A DNA stretch of 5,582 nucleotides, taken from NCBI GenBank assembly GCA_902535565.1, contig CACAUH010000077.1:1-5582 (forward strand), in the 5' to 3' direction. This DNA comes from an uncultured Bacteroidota bacterium. Lineage in GTDB: Bacteria; Bacteroidota; Bacteroidia; Flavobacteriales; UA16. The position numbers and the translations under genes were made by a program. Each line of letters opens with the position of its first letter. Position 1 is the first letter of the stretch. Below are positions 4,960 through 5,582 of this stretch, in pieces. Under the pieces are notes generated by a model that saw only the letters and a list, made by a program, of their open reading frames with translations, ran no database searches and was not told the DNA's origin.

Positions 4960-5582
4960 ATGCCCATGTACACCGCCCCAAAACAAGTTTTCGCCTGGTT
5001 GTTTGCCGCGTTGATTCTTCTGTCTTCTTGTTCGAGCAGTATTCTCATCTCTTCAGTCCCAAGCAAGGCAGATGTTTATGCCAACGGGGAGTATATCGGC
5101 CAAACTCCCGTGCGCCACCGGGACTCCGAAGTCGGTGGAAGCCTGCTGGATTTGCAGATTGAAAAAGAGGGTTACGAAGTCCTCACAACTGGCGTTGAGA
5201 AAAGGGGGAGAATTAACCTCTGGGCATTGATGGGTTGTTGGATGCTTTTTCCATTGGCATGGCTGGAAATGTATCCAAAGCGATATCTGGGCCGTTTGCA
5301 GCCGATCACGAAAGAGCATTCTCCGCTGCATGTGGAGGTCCAGACGAGGGAGGCTGTTGGCTCCAATATTTTTGTTGTGGTCCTCGAGAATGCGCCTTGC
5401 CATGGTTCGACCAACGCCTCAGTGCTCGAGGCTTCAATTGGCATTCGGCTGATGGAAAAATATCGGGTGCTGGAGCGACAAGCGTTGGATGTGGTTAGTG
5501 CAGAGCAGCATCGAAACATGACTTGGATCCACGATGAGTCGAGCATTGTGGATGCAGGCAAATTCTCTGGGGCGAGAGGGGT
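4960..5582 (+). CDS. PEGA-domain lipoprotein with CsgG/LpoB-like C-terminal region (partial, runs off right edge)
   Basis: The frame is open from ATG 4960 to the window end, giving 207 codons without a stop. The lipobox LLSSC puts the lipidated Cys at 24. Residues about 28-75 form a PEGA-type beta domain (ILISSVPSKADVYANGEYIG, then QTP, ending IEKEGYEV), a surface-associated module usually found in envelope proteins. A hydrophobic stretch at 86-103 (NLWALMGCWMLFPLAWLE) followed by YPKRY is typical of Bacteroidota PEGA lipoproteins. From about 151 the sequence resembles the CsgG/LpoB fold family: a strand (NIFVVVLENA), then LMEKYRVLERQALDVVSAEQ and HDESSIVDAGKFSGA, matching the pattern 'F.vveR..ld.vl.Eq......ges.aaklGkllGA'. 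That family includes outer-membrane secretion pores and penicillin-binding-protein activators; which applies here is unknown. A GGGGG stretch lies 2 bases before ATG 4960 and 8 bases before a second in-frame ATG at 4966, which may be the better start. It lies 45 bases after the preceding lipoprotein, consistent with one operon. Confidence 0.78.
   Translation, partial: MPMYTAPKQVFAWLFAALILLSSCSSSILISSVPSKADVYANGEYIGQTPVRHRDSEVGGSLLDLQIEKEGYEVLTTGVEKRGRINLWALMGCWMLFPLAWLEMYPKRYLGRLQPITKEHSPLHVEVQTREAVGSNIFVVVLENAPCHGSTNASVLEASIGIRLMEKYRVLERQALDVVSAEQHRNMTWIHDESSIVDAGKFSGARG

Noticed and set aside
1..5582. Mobile elements, CRISPR arrays, tRNA or rRNA genes
   Set aside because: No transposase or integrase motif, no regularly spaced direct repeats, no cloverleaf or rRNA-like segment was seen.

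Overview
The window looks like chromosomal DNA from a Bacteroidota bacterium, most likely a Flavobacteriales lineage. The evidence is protein style: a CotH-type secreted kinase flanked by 'GCxxxxACNFNPxAxxDDGSC' repeats and ending in a dockerin-like tail, a single-pass membrane protein with a 'WNE' motif after its helix, and a series of small lipoproteins. The lineage is inferred from recognition of these families; no marker gene is present.

Left part, minus strand (1-4132). Three genes point left. At the far left edge is the N-terminus of a secreted protein (1-170) whose mature part begins with a calcium-binding dockerin-like loop. About 260 bases separate it from a large secreted CotH-family protein (431-3079; 882 residues), built as signal peptide, beta-sandwich lectin-like domain, a second exported ligand-binding-like module, CotH kinase domain, Cys-rich linkers and a dockerin-like tail. 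Upstream of it lie about 300 bases without a confident gene. These hold tandem hairpins that probably end transcription of the next minus-strand gene, and a possible small membrane-protein ORF broken by a frameshift. That next gene (3386-4132) encodes a single-pass membrane protein of the type found in Flavobacteriia (DUF6090-like).

Right part, plus strand (4133-5582). A divergent intergenic region contains a possible Bacteroidota-type promoter. It precedes three consecutive predicted lipoproteins that are probably co-transcribed: a Kunitz/BPTI-type protease inhibitor (4328-4588), a small lipoprotein of unknown function overlapping it by 10 bases (4579-4914), and a PEGA-domain lipoprotein with a CsgG/LpoB-like segment (4960 to beyond the right edge).

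All genes encode exported or membrane proteins, so the window is a cell-envelope/secretome region. I see no mobile element, CRISPR array, tRNA or rRNA. The most interesting items are the bacterial Kunitz lipoprotein with a Phe at the predicted P1 site inside a lipoprotein cluster, and the CotH kinase carrying a dockerin-like tail whose module recurs in the neighbouring secreted protein.
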